From Nitrospiraceae bacterium (GTDB lineage: Bacteria; Nitrospirota; Nitrospiria; Nitrospirales; UBA2166): a stretch of 46,140 bases of DNA. The translations under genes and the position numbers were made by a program. The notes beneath the pieces are model-generated. The model was given only the letters and a program-made list of their open reading frames with translations, searched no databases and was not told where the DNA came from. The stretch covers positions 112,400 to 158,539 of the forward strand of contig PBSN01000002.1 of NCBI GenBank assembly GCA_002726235.1, written 5' to 3'. Positions within the stretch are counted from its first letter, which is position 1. Each line of letters opens with the position of its first letter. Of this stretch, positions 27,836-36,153 are shown piece by piece.

Positions 27836-28744
27836 CTACACATCTCGAAGCATCATCTCAACAGTATCGACGATGCGCATGGTGGTTGGCGTCCCGTTTT
27901 CCAAACGCTTCGCTACGCCTGGGGAACGATCCGCTTGCCCCACCGCCTTAACCGGACACCCAGTGGCATACATTAATTCATATGCCACAGATTGTGATGC
28001 CCCGGCAATCTCATAGGCAGAATCAACAACGATGCCGTGACCACTCGCCTTCAACGGCTCCATCACTCTCTGAGTTAGATCAAACGGCTTTAACCATAGG
28101 AGGTGTACAAGGTTGCATCTTACCCCCCTGTGACCAAGCACCTCGACGGCTTCGACCGCATTGAAACGCGCCGCCGACATGGCATAGATCGTAATGTGTG
28201 CATCATGGTGTACCTGATCCGGCATTTCTTGTCTGCTGGTGTAACTACGCCGGTGTTCACTCACAAGCAACGGGTCATCGTGCGTCATATACCAATTCCA
28301 AATCTGCACATACTCGTTTGGCGTCATCGGCGCACACACTGGAAGACCCGGCATATGCATGAACAGACTGTGGAAGCAATTGGTGTGTATTGGTCCTGTA
28401 CTGTCACCCTCACTACCAATCGCACGCACAAACACCGGCGCCGGATAACCAAAGACGCTTTTCGCTTTCGCGGCGTGGTTGACGATAGGACTTGCATTGA
28501 GCCACAGCAAACTTTGAAACCGAATGATAAATATCGGTCTCCGCCCCATAATGGCAGCGCCAACTGCAATGCCAGCTCCAGACACGTCTGTCATCGGCAA
28601 CTCCACAATACCCTCTGCCTGTGCCGGCACAGTATTCTGGACCCATCCCACCGCAGTAAGACACTGACCAAGAAGAATGCCGTTGTGTTTCGCAATGTGC
28701 TCGCGGCTTATATCGCGGATCGTCTCTGCAACCGTTCGTTCCAT
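27836..28744 (-). CDS. TPP-enzyme E1 beta-type / transketolase C-terminal subunit, pair 2
   Basis: 302 residues of the pyrimidine-binding/transketolase-C layout found in E1 beta subunits. GAGIAVGAAIMGRRPIFII aligns with the cofactor region of pair 1, but the conserved Glu that activates TPP (Glu61 in pair 1, PLSED) is Asp53 here (PMTDV). SYTSRQEMPD and the C-terminal VDTVEMMLRDV follow. It overlaps the alpha gene by 37 bases. No lipoyl E2 or E3 genes are nearby, so it is unlikely to belong to a dehydrogenase complex. A ketol- or acyl-transfer role in sugar or keto-acid chemistry is possible. Confidence 0.75.
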   Translation of the reverse strand: MERTVAETIRDISREHIAKHNGILLGQCLTAVGWVQNTVPAQAEGIVELPMTDVSGAGIAVGAAIMGRRPIFIIRFQSLLWLNASPIVNHAAKAKSVFGYPAPVFVRAIGSEGDSTGPIHTNCFHSLFMHMPGLPVCAPMTPNEYVQIWNWYMTHDDPLLVSEHRRSYTSRQEMPDQVHHDAHITIYAMSAARFNAVEAVEVLGHRGVRCNLVHLLWLKPFDLTQRVMEPLKASGHGIVVDSAYEIAGASQSVAYELMYATGCPVKAVGQADRSPGVAKRLENGTPTTMRIVDTVEMMLRDV

Positions 28745-29706
28745 AAATCCTCGACAAACGTCTTGATTTCCAGTTCGATCGCACGCGCCTTATCACGAAG
28801 TCCAATTTCTGTGAGTTTGGCCTTGGTCAGATCAAAGCGGCTCCACTCTGCATTGTTGTCGCTTCCTGTCCCGTTATGCCAAAACTCGCGACACGTTCGA
28901 ATGTTAATGATTGCAGGAAGCTGATCGGCTAACGTGGTTGTCCAATACTCGATCAACCACGGATCGTCGGTGATGTCCACGGCGTTTAACCCGAAGCCTT
29001 GCGCGACATCTACCACACTCCAGTTTCGCCGCTCAACCGTCGGAGTAAGGACTGAAAGATCGTTATCTTCACAAACGAAAAGAAGTGGAAGTTTCTTGGT
29101 AGCCACAAACCCAAGCGTGGCAAGGACGTAATCCTCTTCGGCGGCCCCGTCACCGAAAAAACATATCACCCGCTCACCTGGCGCCGCGAGGGCAATACCC
29201 GCAGCTACCGGCACTTGATCGCCAATCAGCCCGTTATGAGCGACGATTTTGCGTTCAAAGTCGTGTGACGGCGGTGAACCACCCATACCACCACAACAAC
29301 CCGTGGACATGCCTAAAAGTTCGTCCGCAAGTCGTTCAGGTCGCCCACCGAATGAGAGGTAGACGGAATGGCCTCGATGCTGTCCGAGGACGTAGCATCC
29401 TTCCATCACAACCGCGACTGCTGCAGCAACCGCCTCCTGCCCAACAGAAAGGTAAATCAGACATTCAATATCGTTATCAAGCTGGGCTTGCCGAACACGC
29501 AAATCGAAATATCTTGTCAGGCACATTTTGCGAAACATCGCCAACGATCGTTCAGGTGAGCACGCCTCTGCAAGGCCTTCCATCATCCCCCAATCAGGCG
29601 AACGTACCATCCTTGGCTGTTGAGGCCCCTGCGCAATACCGCGTTCAATACTCATATGCTTGATCCAAGCTTTAAAATCATACGGAAAAATGTCATGGGC
29701 CCACAA
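28708..29706 (-). CDS. TPP-enzyme E1 alpha-type subunit, pair 2
   Basis: Up to 332 residues. The TPP/Mg motif GDGAAEEDYVLATLGF begins at 185 and ends with Asn215 (CEDND). YLSVGQEAVAAAV near 85-98 and HRGHSVYLSFGG are typical of E1 alpha. The N-terminus has about 45 residues more than the alpha subunit of pair 1. The TTG at 29706 directly after the upstream stop is a poor start, and the ATG at 29655 is a reasonable alternative. Partner of the beta gene at 27836. Probably catalyses decarboxylative transfer from a 2-oxo acid without an E2. Confidence 0.78.
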   Translation of the reverse strand: MWAHDIFPYDFKAWIKHMSIERGIAQGPQQPRMVRSPDWGMMEGLAEACSPERSLAMFRKMCLTRYFDLRVRQAQLDNDIECLIYLSVGQEAVAAAVAVVMEGCYVLGQHRGHSVYLSFGGRPERLADELLGMSTGCCGGMGGSPPSHDFERKIVAHNGLIGDQVPVAAGIALAAPGERVICFFGDGAAEEDYVLATLGFVATKKLPLLFVCEDNDLSVLTPTVERRNWSVVDVAQGFGLNAVDITDDPWLIEYWTTTLADQLPAIINIRTCREFWHNGTGSDNNAEWSRFDLTKAKLTEIGLRDKARAIELEIKTFVEDLWNERLQRRSAI

Positions 29707-30867
29707 TCAGCCAACAATTCGATTCACAAGATTCACAATATCGTCATCTACGATCATTTTCTTTTTGGCCGATAAATCCTTGAAGGACAAATAGACCTTA
29801 TCGAAATCTTGCGGCCCGATGTCCAAACTCAATTCCATTATTTTTGTCCGCAACGCATGCTTGCCGGATAGCTTTCCCAGCATAAGATCAAACTTTCGAG
29901 CCCCGACTGTTTCCGGCTCGATAATTTGATAGGTTTCACTGTTGCACAGCATGCCGTGCTGATGAATTCCAGACTCATGCTTAAACGCGTTCTCCCCGAC
30001 AATCGCCTTGTTGGGTGCGACCCTCATTCTTGAGAGCGCCTCGACCAACTTGCTCGTTTCCAGGATTGCTTTGGTATTAATATCAGCCTGAACTCCAAAT
30101 TGGGTCGGCCTAGTCTTTAGCGCCATGACAACTTCTTCCATCGACGCGTTTCCTGCACGTTCCCCGATCCCGTTGATCGTGCATTCTGCCTGGCCTGCAC
30201 CCGCGGCCAAGCCAGCCAACGTATTCGCAGTAGCCAACCCCAAATCGTCGTGGCAATGTGTAGATACCACCATATCTTTCACGCCTGCTACCTTGGCAAG
30301 TACGGTTTTGACGATCGAAGCATACTCTGTAGGGATGGAGTACCCTACGGTGTCTGGAATTTCTAATGTTCGCGCTCCAGACTCCCCCGCAACGGTAAAA
30401 ACACTGCACAAGAAGTCCAGATCGCTACGTGTCGCATCCTCAGCTGCAAATTCAACATCCTCGACCAACGATCGTGCGAACGCAACGGTTTCTCTCGTAA
30501 GATCAATTACCTGCTCCCTAGTAAGGTTGAGTTTGTATTCTAGGTGCAAATCTGATGTCGCGAGGACAACCTGAATTCTTGGCTTAGCCGCTGGTCTGAG
30601 AGCTTCGTACGCGCACTCGATATCGCGCTTATGGGCCCTGGCCATGGAACAGATCGTAGGGCCATCTGGAGAACCAAGTTCCATGGCAATACGGTTGACT
30701 CCTTGAAAGTCAGACTCTGACGCTACGGCAAACCCTGCTTCGATAATTGGAACATTCATGTTCACAAGCTGACGGGCAATCTCCAGCTTTTCCTCGGGAA
30801 AAAAATTGACGCCAGGCGACTGTTCACCATCACGAAGCGTGATGTCATTTAACAGGATTCTTCTCAC
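29707..30867 (-). CDS. 2-isopropylmalate/homocitrate-synthase-like condensing enzyme
   Basis: About 386 residues from GTG 30867 (GGTGA just upstream). The open frame extends farther, but that stretch overlaps the previous gene. NDITLRDGEQSPGVNF, EAGF, STHCHDDLGLATANTLA and NGIGERAGNASMEEVVM are diagnostic of the HMGL-like family, with metal-binding Asp and His intact. ESGIHQHGM and LGKLSGKHAL follow. It stops there, so the C-terminal leucine-regulatory domain of LeuA is absent, as in NifV/FrbC-type enzymes. It condenses acetyl-CoA with a 2-oxo acid. Location between a sugar epimerase and a TPP pair argues against leucine synthesis. Confidence 0.82.
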   Translation of the reverse strand: MRRILLNDITLRDGEQSPGVNFFPEEKLEIARQLVNMNVPIIEAGFAVASESDFQGVNRIAMELGSPDGPTICSMARAHKRDIECAYEALRPAAKPRIQVVLATSDLHLEYKLNLTREQVIDLTRETVAFARSLVEDVEFAAEDATRSDLDFLCSVFTVAGESGARTLEIPDTVGYSIPTEYASIVKTVLAKVAGVKDMVVSTHCHDDLGLATANTLAGLAAGAGQAECTINGIGERAGNASMEEVVMALKTRPTQFGVQADINTKAILETSKLVEALSRMRVAPNKAIVGENAFKHESGIHQHGMLCNSETYQIIEPETVGARKFDLMLGKLSGKHALRTKIMELSLDIGPQDFDKVYLSFKDLSAKKKMIVDDDIVNLVNRIVG

Positions 30868-30886
30868 GTTTTCACCATGAAAACCC

Positions 30887-31861
30887 TTATGTTGGGATTG
30901 ATTCTCCGAGCAGGTTCTCACGATACCAACGTAACGTTTTTTGAATCCCCCCGTCGAGCGAGGTATTTGGCGTCCAGCCATACCGCGATTTCGCTTTATC
31001 GATATTCAAATCAAGCTTGAAACCTATGCTAGGCTTTGTTAAATCGAATTCGGCTTTTAAATCCATTCCTGAAAACTGGATCATCTTGTGGACGAGGTCT
31101 CGAACCGAGACTGATTTGCCTAACCCCAGATTGAGAAGTTCAAATGCCACGTTTTGCTTTTCTAAGGCCAGATGAATGAAGTCGATGAGGTCATCAACAT
31201 AGAGAAAATCACGCTCATCAGTCCCGTCACCCCAAACCATAATTTTTCCGTCCGTTGCAGTCAGTACCTTGGTCATCGTGGCACCAAATACATGTGATCG
31301 TTCCAGATCAAATTTATCGTGTGGGCCATAAATGTTTGAATGGCGAAGCACGGTGTATTTCGTTGAGCCTATTTGAGAATAAAACTCACACATTTTTTCG
31401 TGATACACCTTGGTCCATCCGCTGGCAAAATATTTCTCGTGTAGCTCTCCATTAAAATCTTCTTCTTTCACCGGTTCTTGCTGCTCTTGATACATCACTG
31501 TGCAACTCAGAAAAACCACATGCCCAACTCCTGCCTCATGGCTGGCGCGAAACAGAAGCGCATTCATGATTACGTTATCGGTGACATGGATATATGGACT
31601 GTTAACAATATCTTTGGCGCCTGAGGTTGTTGCTGCGCTCTGAACAACAACATCCATACCCTGGACCACACGATATACATCATCTCGATTCGTCAGTTCG
31701 GCTTGAAGATATTCAACCGACGGAGTCTTATGAGGCACATCTGCTAGGTTCTGCCTACAAGTAGCGTAGACGTCATAGGCCGCATCTTTAGCAAAATACT
31801 CACATAGATTTCGACCAATAAATCCTGTTCCGCCGCAGACTAAGAGCTTCCGCCGCTTCAT
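30887..31861 (-). CDS. NAD-dependent epimerase/dehydratase (GDP-fucose-synthase-like), copy 1
   Basis: About 324 residues from ATG 31861, overlapping the stop of the next epimerase gene (ATGA). Motif GGTGFIGRNL, then IYGPHDKFDLERSHVFGA, a segment typical of GDP-L-fucose synthase/WcaG-type enzymes. The usual YxxxK cannot be located cleanly: the region reads SGWTKVYHEK, and the catalytic Ser/Thr neighbourhood is SCTVMYQE. The next gene upstream is closely related, so this looks like a tandem duplication. Probable nucleotide-sugar epimerase-reductase. Confidence 0.75.
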   Translation of the reverse strand: MKRRKLLVCGGTGFIGRNLCEYFAKDAAYDVYATCRQNLADVPHKTPSVEYLQAELTNRDDVYRVVQGMDVVVQSAATTSGAKDIVNSPYIHVTDNVIMNALLFRASHEAGVGHVVFLSCTVMYQEQQEPVKEEDFNGELHEKYFASGWTKVYHEKMCEFYSQIGSTKYTVLRHSNIYGPHDKFDLERSHVFGATMTKVLTATDGKIMVWGDGTDERDFLYVDDLIDFIHLALEKQNVAFELLNLGLGKSVSVRDLVHKMIQFSGMDLKAEFDLTKPSIGFKLDLNIDKAKSRYGWTPNTSLDGGIQKTLRWYRENLLGESIPT

Positions 31862-32826
31862 GTCTGACATCGTCCAATGTGTTTCTGATACCAATCAATC
31901 GTCCGCATCAGACCATCTCGAAGACTCACACGTGCTTCCCAACCCAACAGTTCTTTGGCTTTTGCTGGATCGGATACTCGATAAGGGATTGTCGCCGGTT
32001 TCTCAGGATCATACGTCACCGACACGTCAAGATGCAGGATGTCCAAGATCACGGACACGAGATCCTTAATCGTGTATGCCTCCTTGGCGCTGATGTTTAC
32101 CGGAGAGCATGTCGCGTTCGTGTCAAGATTGATCATCAGGCCATCGACCAAATCATCAACGTATGTAAATGATCGAATTTGCTTTCCGTCTCCCCATACC
32201 TCGAACGGATTCATCCCCTGTGTCGCCTTGACAATCAATGCCGGGATGACGTGACATTGATCGAGATTAAAGTTATCGTGCGGCCCGTAATACGCATTAG
32301 GGCGAACGATTGCATATCTTGTCTTGCTGGTCATGTGACTGTATCGACACAGCGTTTCCAGATAACGCGTTGTCCAGCCTATACCATAATTTGTGGGAAT
32401 CCATGGATCACCTTGGAAGCCTTCACTTTCTACATTCGGTTTTCCCGTATCAGGATAGATATAACAGCTACTGATGAAACTACATCGATCCACCTTCATC
32501 TCTGCGGCCAGTACGATTAGTTTCGAATGTATATATAAATAATCTAAGATGAGGCTCGCTGGATTAGCTTGGATCTCCTTGGCACCGCGTACTCTGGCGG
32601 CTGCAAGAAAAACAATATCCATATCCGCAAACGCTGCGCGAGCCTTATTCTCGTCCATCAAATCACAAGACATAACCTCCAGGTTCGCGTGCTGCAGCAG
32701 CACCTTTCGAGTCGTATACTGCGTCGCTCTGACGAACGCGCCTTGTTCGAGAAGTTTTCGCACGAGGCTTTGCCCAACCAAGCCTGCGCCGCCAGCGACA
32801 AGAACGTTTTTCCCTCGGTAAAACAT
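31858..32826 (-). CDS. NAD-dependent epimerase/dehydratase (GDP-fucose-synthase-like), copy 2
   Basis: 322 residues with VAGGAGLVGQSLV, SSCYIYPDTGK, AYYGPHDNFNLDQCHVIPALIV, VWGDGKQIRSFTYVDDLVDG and GWEARVSLRDGL. Strongly colinear with the gene at 30887 and with fucose-synthase-like reductases. The lysine expected in YxxxK reads as Thr in NYGIGWTTRYLE, though alignment there is uncertain. The two tandem copies may reduce or epimerise successive intermediates of the same 4-keto sugar. It lies about 90 bases after the TPP beta gene. Confidence 0.75.
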   Translation of the reverse strand: MFYRGKNVLVAGGAGLVGQSLVRKLLEQGAFVRATQYTTRKVLLQHANLEVMSCDLMDENKARAAFADMDIVFLAAARVRGAKEIQANPASLILDYLYIHSKLIVLAAEMKVDRCSFISSCYIYPDTGKPNVESEGFQGDPWIPTNYGIGWTTRYLETLCRYSHMTSKTRYAIVRPNAYYGPHDNFNLDQCHVIPALIVKATQGMNPFEVWGDGKQIRSFTYVDDLVDGLMINLDTNATCSPVNISAKEAYTIKDLVSVILDILHLDVSVTYDPEKPATIPYRVSDPAKAKELLGWEARVSLRDGLMRTIDWYQKHIGRCQT

Positions 32827-32919
32827 GGTTGCTCAATTAGTAGGATAAGGGTGTGGATCTAGTACAGAATAGACGTGCTTTTCTTGTTCTTTAGAAATCC
32901 GTGCCGCTGCATTTATCGC

Positions 32920-33960
32920 CTAGAAAGGTCCTTTGAAGTTTTTTTCGTAACTGTAGAACGATTCCCCACTCAGATCGGAATGTTCAAGGCCTAACATGCG
33001 TTCGACCGCCTGAATGATCGTCACTGCTGAAGGATAAAAGAGGTTTTCCAAGGGGCGAGTCGTTGGACATGGCACAGACGCGAAACCAAACCGTTCTACC
33101 GGCTTCTCCAGGACCTCAAAACACCTGTGACTAATGAGCGCAGCCAATTCAGCCCCGAACCCACAAAACACCCAGTCATAGTCGACAACAAGGCAATGCC
33201 TGGTTTTCATGACGGATGAGGTGATCAGTCCCTCATCCAAAGGGGTAGCGGTTCGCACATCCACCACCTCCAACTCAACTCCTCGTTTAGCCAAAACGTC
33301 TGCCGCTTTCAATGCCTCAATGTTCATCCACGATGTCGCCACCACGGTCAAAGCATCACCTGTCCGACGTATGACGGACGACCCGAGGGGAATTTCCTCT
33401 TCCTCATCCAACTCCCCTTCAACATCGTACAGCCACCGATGCTCCATGAAAATCACAGGATTGTCATCGCGAATCGAAGACCTCAATAGGCTATAGGCAT
33501 CTTGAGGCGTCGTCGGAAGAACAACTTTCAGACCGGGAAAATGTGCAAATATCGAATGGAGTGATTTGCTATGTTGGGCCGACTGGCCCCACCCACGTCC
33601 GATGATAGCTCGAATCACTAATGGGATCTTCAGTCTGCCCGCACTCATATACCGCAGATTCGACACCATATTCGCAATCTGATTTATACCCAAAAGCATA
33701 AAATCCGCGCGGATATGTACGTGGACTGGCCTTAAACCTGAAGCGGCTGCTCCTAATGCAACACCGGTCATTGCATCCTCTGAGAGAGGGGTCCCAAAGC
33801 AACGATCCGTACCGAACCGCTCGACCAAACCACGCGTACTTCCAAATATTCGCTTGTGATCCGGCACATCGAGGCCAAACACAAAAACCGTCGGATCTCT
33901 TTCCATCTCCCGCGTGAGAGCGAGGTTTAATGCCTTGCGAAATGTCGTCAGCGATGTCAT
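32920..33960 (-). CDS. TPP-enzyme E1 beta-type / transketolase C-terminal subunit, pair 1
   Basis: 346 residues. The Glu61 needed to activate TPP is present (GTPLSEDAMTGVALGAAASG). FMEHRWLYD and VVDVRTATPLDEGLI, with DYDWVFCGFGAELAALI, are typical of transketolase-C E1 beta chains. The ATG overlaps the alpha subunit stop (ATGA). It pairs with the alpha gene at 33957 and is followed by the two fucose-synthase-like epimerases. No E2/E3 partner, so two-carbon transfer to a sugar acceptor is the favoured idea. Confidence 0.8.
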   Translation of the reverse strand: MTSLTTFRKALNLALTREMERDPTVFVFGLDVPDHKRIFGSTRGLVERFGTDRCFGTPLSEDAMTGVALGAAASGLRPVHVHIRADFMLLGINQIANMVSNLRYMSAGRLKIPLVIRAIIGRGWGQSAQHSKSLHSIFAHFPGLKVVLPTTPQDAYSLLRSSIRDDNPVIFMEHRWLYDVEGELDEEEEIPLGSSVIRRTGDALTVVATSWMNIEALKAADVLAKRGVELEVVDVRTATPLDEGLITSSVMKTRHCLVVDYDWVFCGFGAELAALISHRCFEVLEKPVERFGFASVPCPTTRPLENLFYPSAVTIIQAVERMLGLEHSDLSGESFYSYEKNFKGPF

Positions 33961-34928
33961 ACGAAAACATCGGTGTACAGCTCCGATGGAGCAGGGAATG
34001 GCGCCTGTTTTGCGGCTTGAATGCTTCGAGCAATCTTTTCATCCACCTCCGTTCGTATCGCGCGCAAGTCATCAAGCGAGCACTCGTTCCTGAGGAGATT
34101 TTTCTCAAATCGAAGAACAGGATCGAGACGTGCCATTTCCGTCGACGCCGGCCGAAGCCTATACCCCACATCGAAGTCTTCTGCTATGCCAACATGCTCG
34201 AGAAACCGCAGATACGTAAGATGAAGAAACCCAGGTTTTGGTTGCTCAGACATTTGCTCCACCATCTGACGTGTCATCATGATGACCTCTTGGACATCGC
34301 TCCCATCCCCACTCATGCAATAACACTCAAATCCCCCAACAATTTCTGATATGGATCGAAAGCCTTGTCGCGCAGCTGAAGGGGTATGGATCGCTAGATT
34401 ATTGTCTTCACACACAAACAGGATGCGAAGGCGATGCAAACAAGCAAAATTCATGCTCTCCCAGAAGCTACCTTCTTCCACCGCACCATCACCAAAAAAG
34501 GCAACCGCCACGTCATCTGACTTCTTGTACTTGGCAGCAAATGCTGCACCTACCGCTAACGGAATTGTTGTTCCAACGACGGCCGATGTTGCGACCAAAC
34601 CGCTCTCCGGCGCGGAGAGATGCATCGACCCTGCTTTTCCTTTTCCTGCCCCTGTTGCCTTGCCGTAGAGTTCCGCAAAAAACCCATCAGTGTCATCGGT
34701 GAGCATCAGGTACAATGCGTGGTTGCGGTATGTTCCGAAACACTGCGTTGCCTCTGGCACCCCAGATAAGACACCGACAGGTATCGCCTCTTGCCCAATA
34801 CTCAGGTGAACTGGGGTTTTCATTCCATCATTGCCATATTCTTCGCGAATCTTTTCCTCCGCTTGCCGAATTAGGACAAGCTTCCGATACAGATAAAGCG
34901 ATTCATCCGTACGTAACCGTGCCGTCAT
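33957..34928 (-). CDS. TPP-enzyme E1 alpha-type subunit, pair 1
   Basis: 323 residues. The TPP/Mg motif begins GDGAVEEGSFWESMNFA (146) and ends with Asn177 (CEDNN). HLSIGQEAIPVGV (41-53) and GKGKAGSMHLSA (95-106) are hallmark E1 alpha segments. The ATG overlaps the stop of the ColD-like gene and the 3' end overlaps the beta gene (ATGA at both ends), so the three are probably co-translated. In avilamycin synthesis a pair of E1-type subunits (AviB1/AviB2) is proposed to add a two-carbon branch to a sugar. That is the closest known parallel I can name. Confidence 0.82.
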   Translation of the reverse strand: MTARLRTDESLYLYRKLVLIRQAEEKIREEYGNDGMKTPVHLSIGQEAIPVGVLSGVPEATQCFGTYRNHALYLMLTDDTDGFFAELYGKATGAGKGKAGSMHLSAPESGLVATSAVVGTTIPLAVGAAFAAKYKKSDDVAVAFFGDGAVEEGSFWESMNFACLHRLRILFVCEDNNLAIHTPSAARQGFRSISEIVGGFECYCMSGDGSDVQEVIMMTRQMVEQMSEQPKPGFLHLTYLRFLEHVGIAEDFDVGYRLRPASTEMARLDPVLRFEKNLLRNECSLDDLRAIRTEVDEKIARSIQAAKQAPFPAPSELYTDVFV

Positions 34929-36091
34929 TGCACTGCCCCCAGAACTGTCTGTGAGATGAACGCTAAAGATTCCTCATTCAGAGAAGGATTGTTCGGAAGA
35001 AATAGCCCGCAACAATGAATCCGATCGGCCATAGGAAAACGTGTCGTTCCGTACCTATCGGACCAAAACGGATGCAATCCAAGGTTTCCAGCTGAAAAAA
35101 TTCTCGTCTCAATGCCGTTCCGCACAAGAGCAACAATGATCTGCTTACGCTGTCCTTCACTCGCTGCCAGAAGACCAAACGAGATGCTCGCAACCTGACA
35201 CTCTGGCTCGCAGCGCTGAACAGTGAATGTATCCCCAAGCCGTTGCATATAATAAGCGTGGTTCTCTTGCCGACGAGAGGTCATCCAGTCCAATTTTTCA
35301 AGTTGGACAAGCCCAATGAAGGCATTAAGGTCTGTTGATCGCAAATTAAATCCAGGCTCATAAAAGACAAAGGGTGCATGGAAATCATCAATATGGTGCT
35401 GTTTAAGCAACGATTGGTGATCCCTGCCATCTAGGTCTTTGCTCCAACCATGGCTCCTGAGCATCAGGAGTAAGTTGTTGAACGTTGCGTCATCAGTCGA
35501 GACCATGCCACCTTCTATCGTCGACATCTGATGACCAAAGTAGAACGAGAAACTCGCCATATCACCAAAACTGCCAACCTTGTTCCCCTTGTATGATGCC
35601 CCAATTGCAGCACAGGCATCCTCGAGCAAGAAAAAACCGTACTTGTCTTTCAGCGCAAGCACCGCGTCCATCTTATGTGGCACACCAAGCACCTGAACCA
35701 TTAGGACGGTGCTTGGTTCATACTCTTTAAGAAGGCTCTCAAGATGATCTAAATCAAGCCCAAAGGTGTCCGAATCGGCTTCACACATCACCGGCTCAAA
35801 ACCAAACTGGATTGCCGGCGCAATGGAGGTTACCCAACCAACACTGGGAACAATTACTTTCTTGTTCTTGAGTTTCCCAGACAGGAGAAGGGCATAGTAC
35901 ATGAGGAGGTTAGCTGACGATCCAGAATTGCAGTTGACCGAATAGGACCGGCCAAGCCACCGACTCCATTTATCTTGAAAGTCAATGGTAACGTCACCTT
36001 TCGTCAAGCGCGGATTTGTCTGTAGCCACTGGATCAAGCGAGCGATGTCCTTGGCATCGATGGTATCTTCAGCCAAGTGAAATTTAATCAA
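34925..36091 (-). CDS. ColD-like PLP-dependent nucleotide-sugar 3-dehydratase (DegT/DnrJ/EryC1 family)
   Basis: 388 residues, the same length as E. coli ColD from memory. The DegT motif that normally holds the PLP lysine reads SFYFGHQMSTIEGGM, with His187 in place of Lys. ColD uses His188 there to remove the 3-hydroxyl from a GDP-4-keto-6-deoxy sugar, while ordinary sugar aminotransferases keep Lys. The [2Fe-2S] Cys cluster of the CDP-ascarylose E1/RfbH enzymes is not seen. So a glutamate-dependent 3-dehydratase, not an aminotransferase, is expected. Its product (a 4-keto-3-deoxy sugar) could be the acceptor for the TPP pair encoded next. Confidence 0.85.
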   Translation of the reverse strand: MIKFHLAEDTIDAKDIARLIQWLQTNPRLTKGDVTIDFQDKWSRWLGRSYSVNCNSGSSANLLMYYALLLSGKLKNKKVIVPSVGWVTSIAPAIQFGFEPVMCEADSDTFGLDLDHLESLLKEYEPSTVLMVQVLGVPHKMDAVLALKDKYGFFLLEDACAAIGASYKGNKVGSFGDMASFSFYFGHQMSTIEGGMVSTDDATFNNLLLMLRSHGWSKDLDGRDHQSLLKQHHIDDFHAPFVFYEPGFNLRSTDLNAFIGLVQLEKLDWMTSRRQENHAYYMQRLGDTFTVQRCEPECQVASISFGLLAASEGQRKQIIVALVRNGIETRIFSAGNLGLHPFWSDRYGTTRFPMADRIHCCGLFLPNNPSLNEESLAFISQTVLGAVQ

Positions 36092-36153
36092 GAAAAGCCT
36101 CTTCTTCTACGCGTGGAAACATCAATGCTCAATTTCACTTCACTTGCACCATT

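Noticed and set aside
29707-30867. Leucine biosynthesis LeuA
   Set aside because: No regulatory domain and no other leu genes; context is glycan and phosphonate chemistry. Not excluded by sequence alone.
27836-34928. Acetoin or branched-chain 2-oxoacid dehydrogenase complexes
   Set aside because: The E1-type subunits fit, but there are no lipoyl E2 or E3 genes and the neighbours are nucleotide-sugar enzymes.
34925-36091. Sugar aminotransferase (ordinary DegT type)
   Set aside because: The PLP Lys is His187, so transamination by the usual mechanism is not expected.
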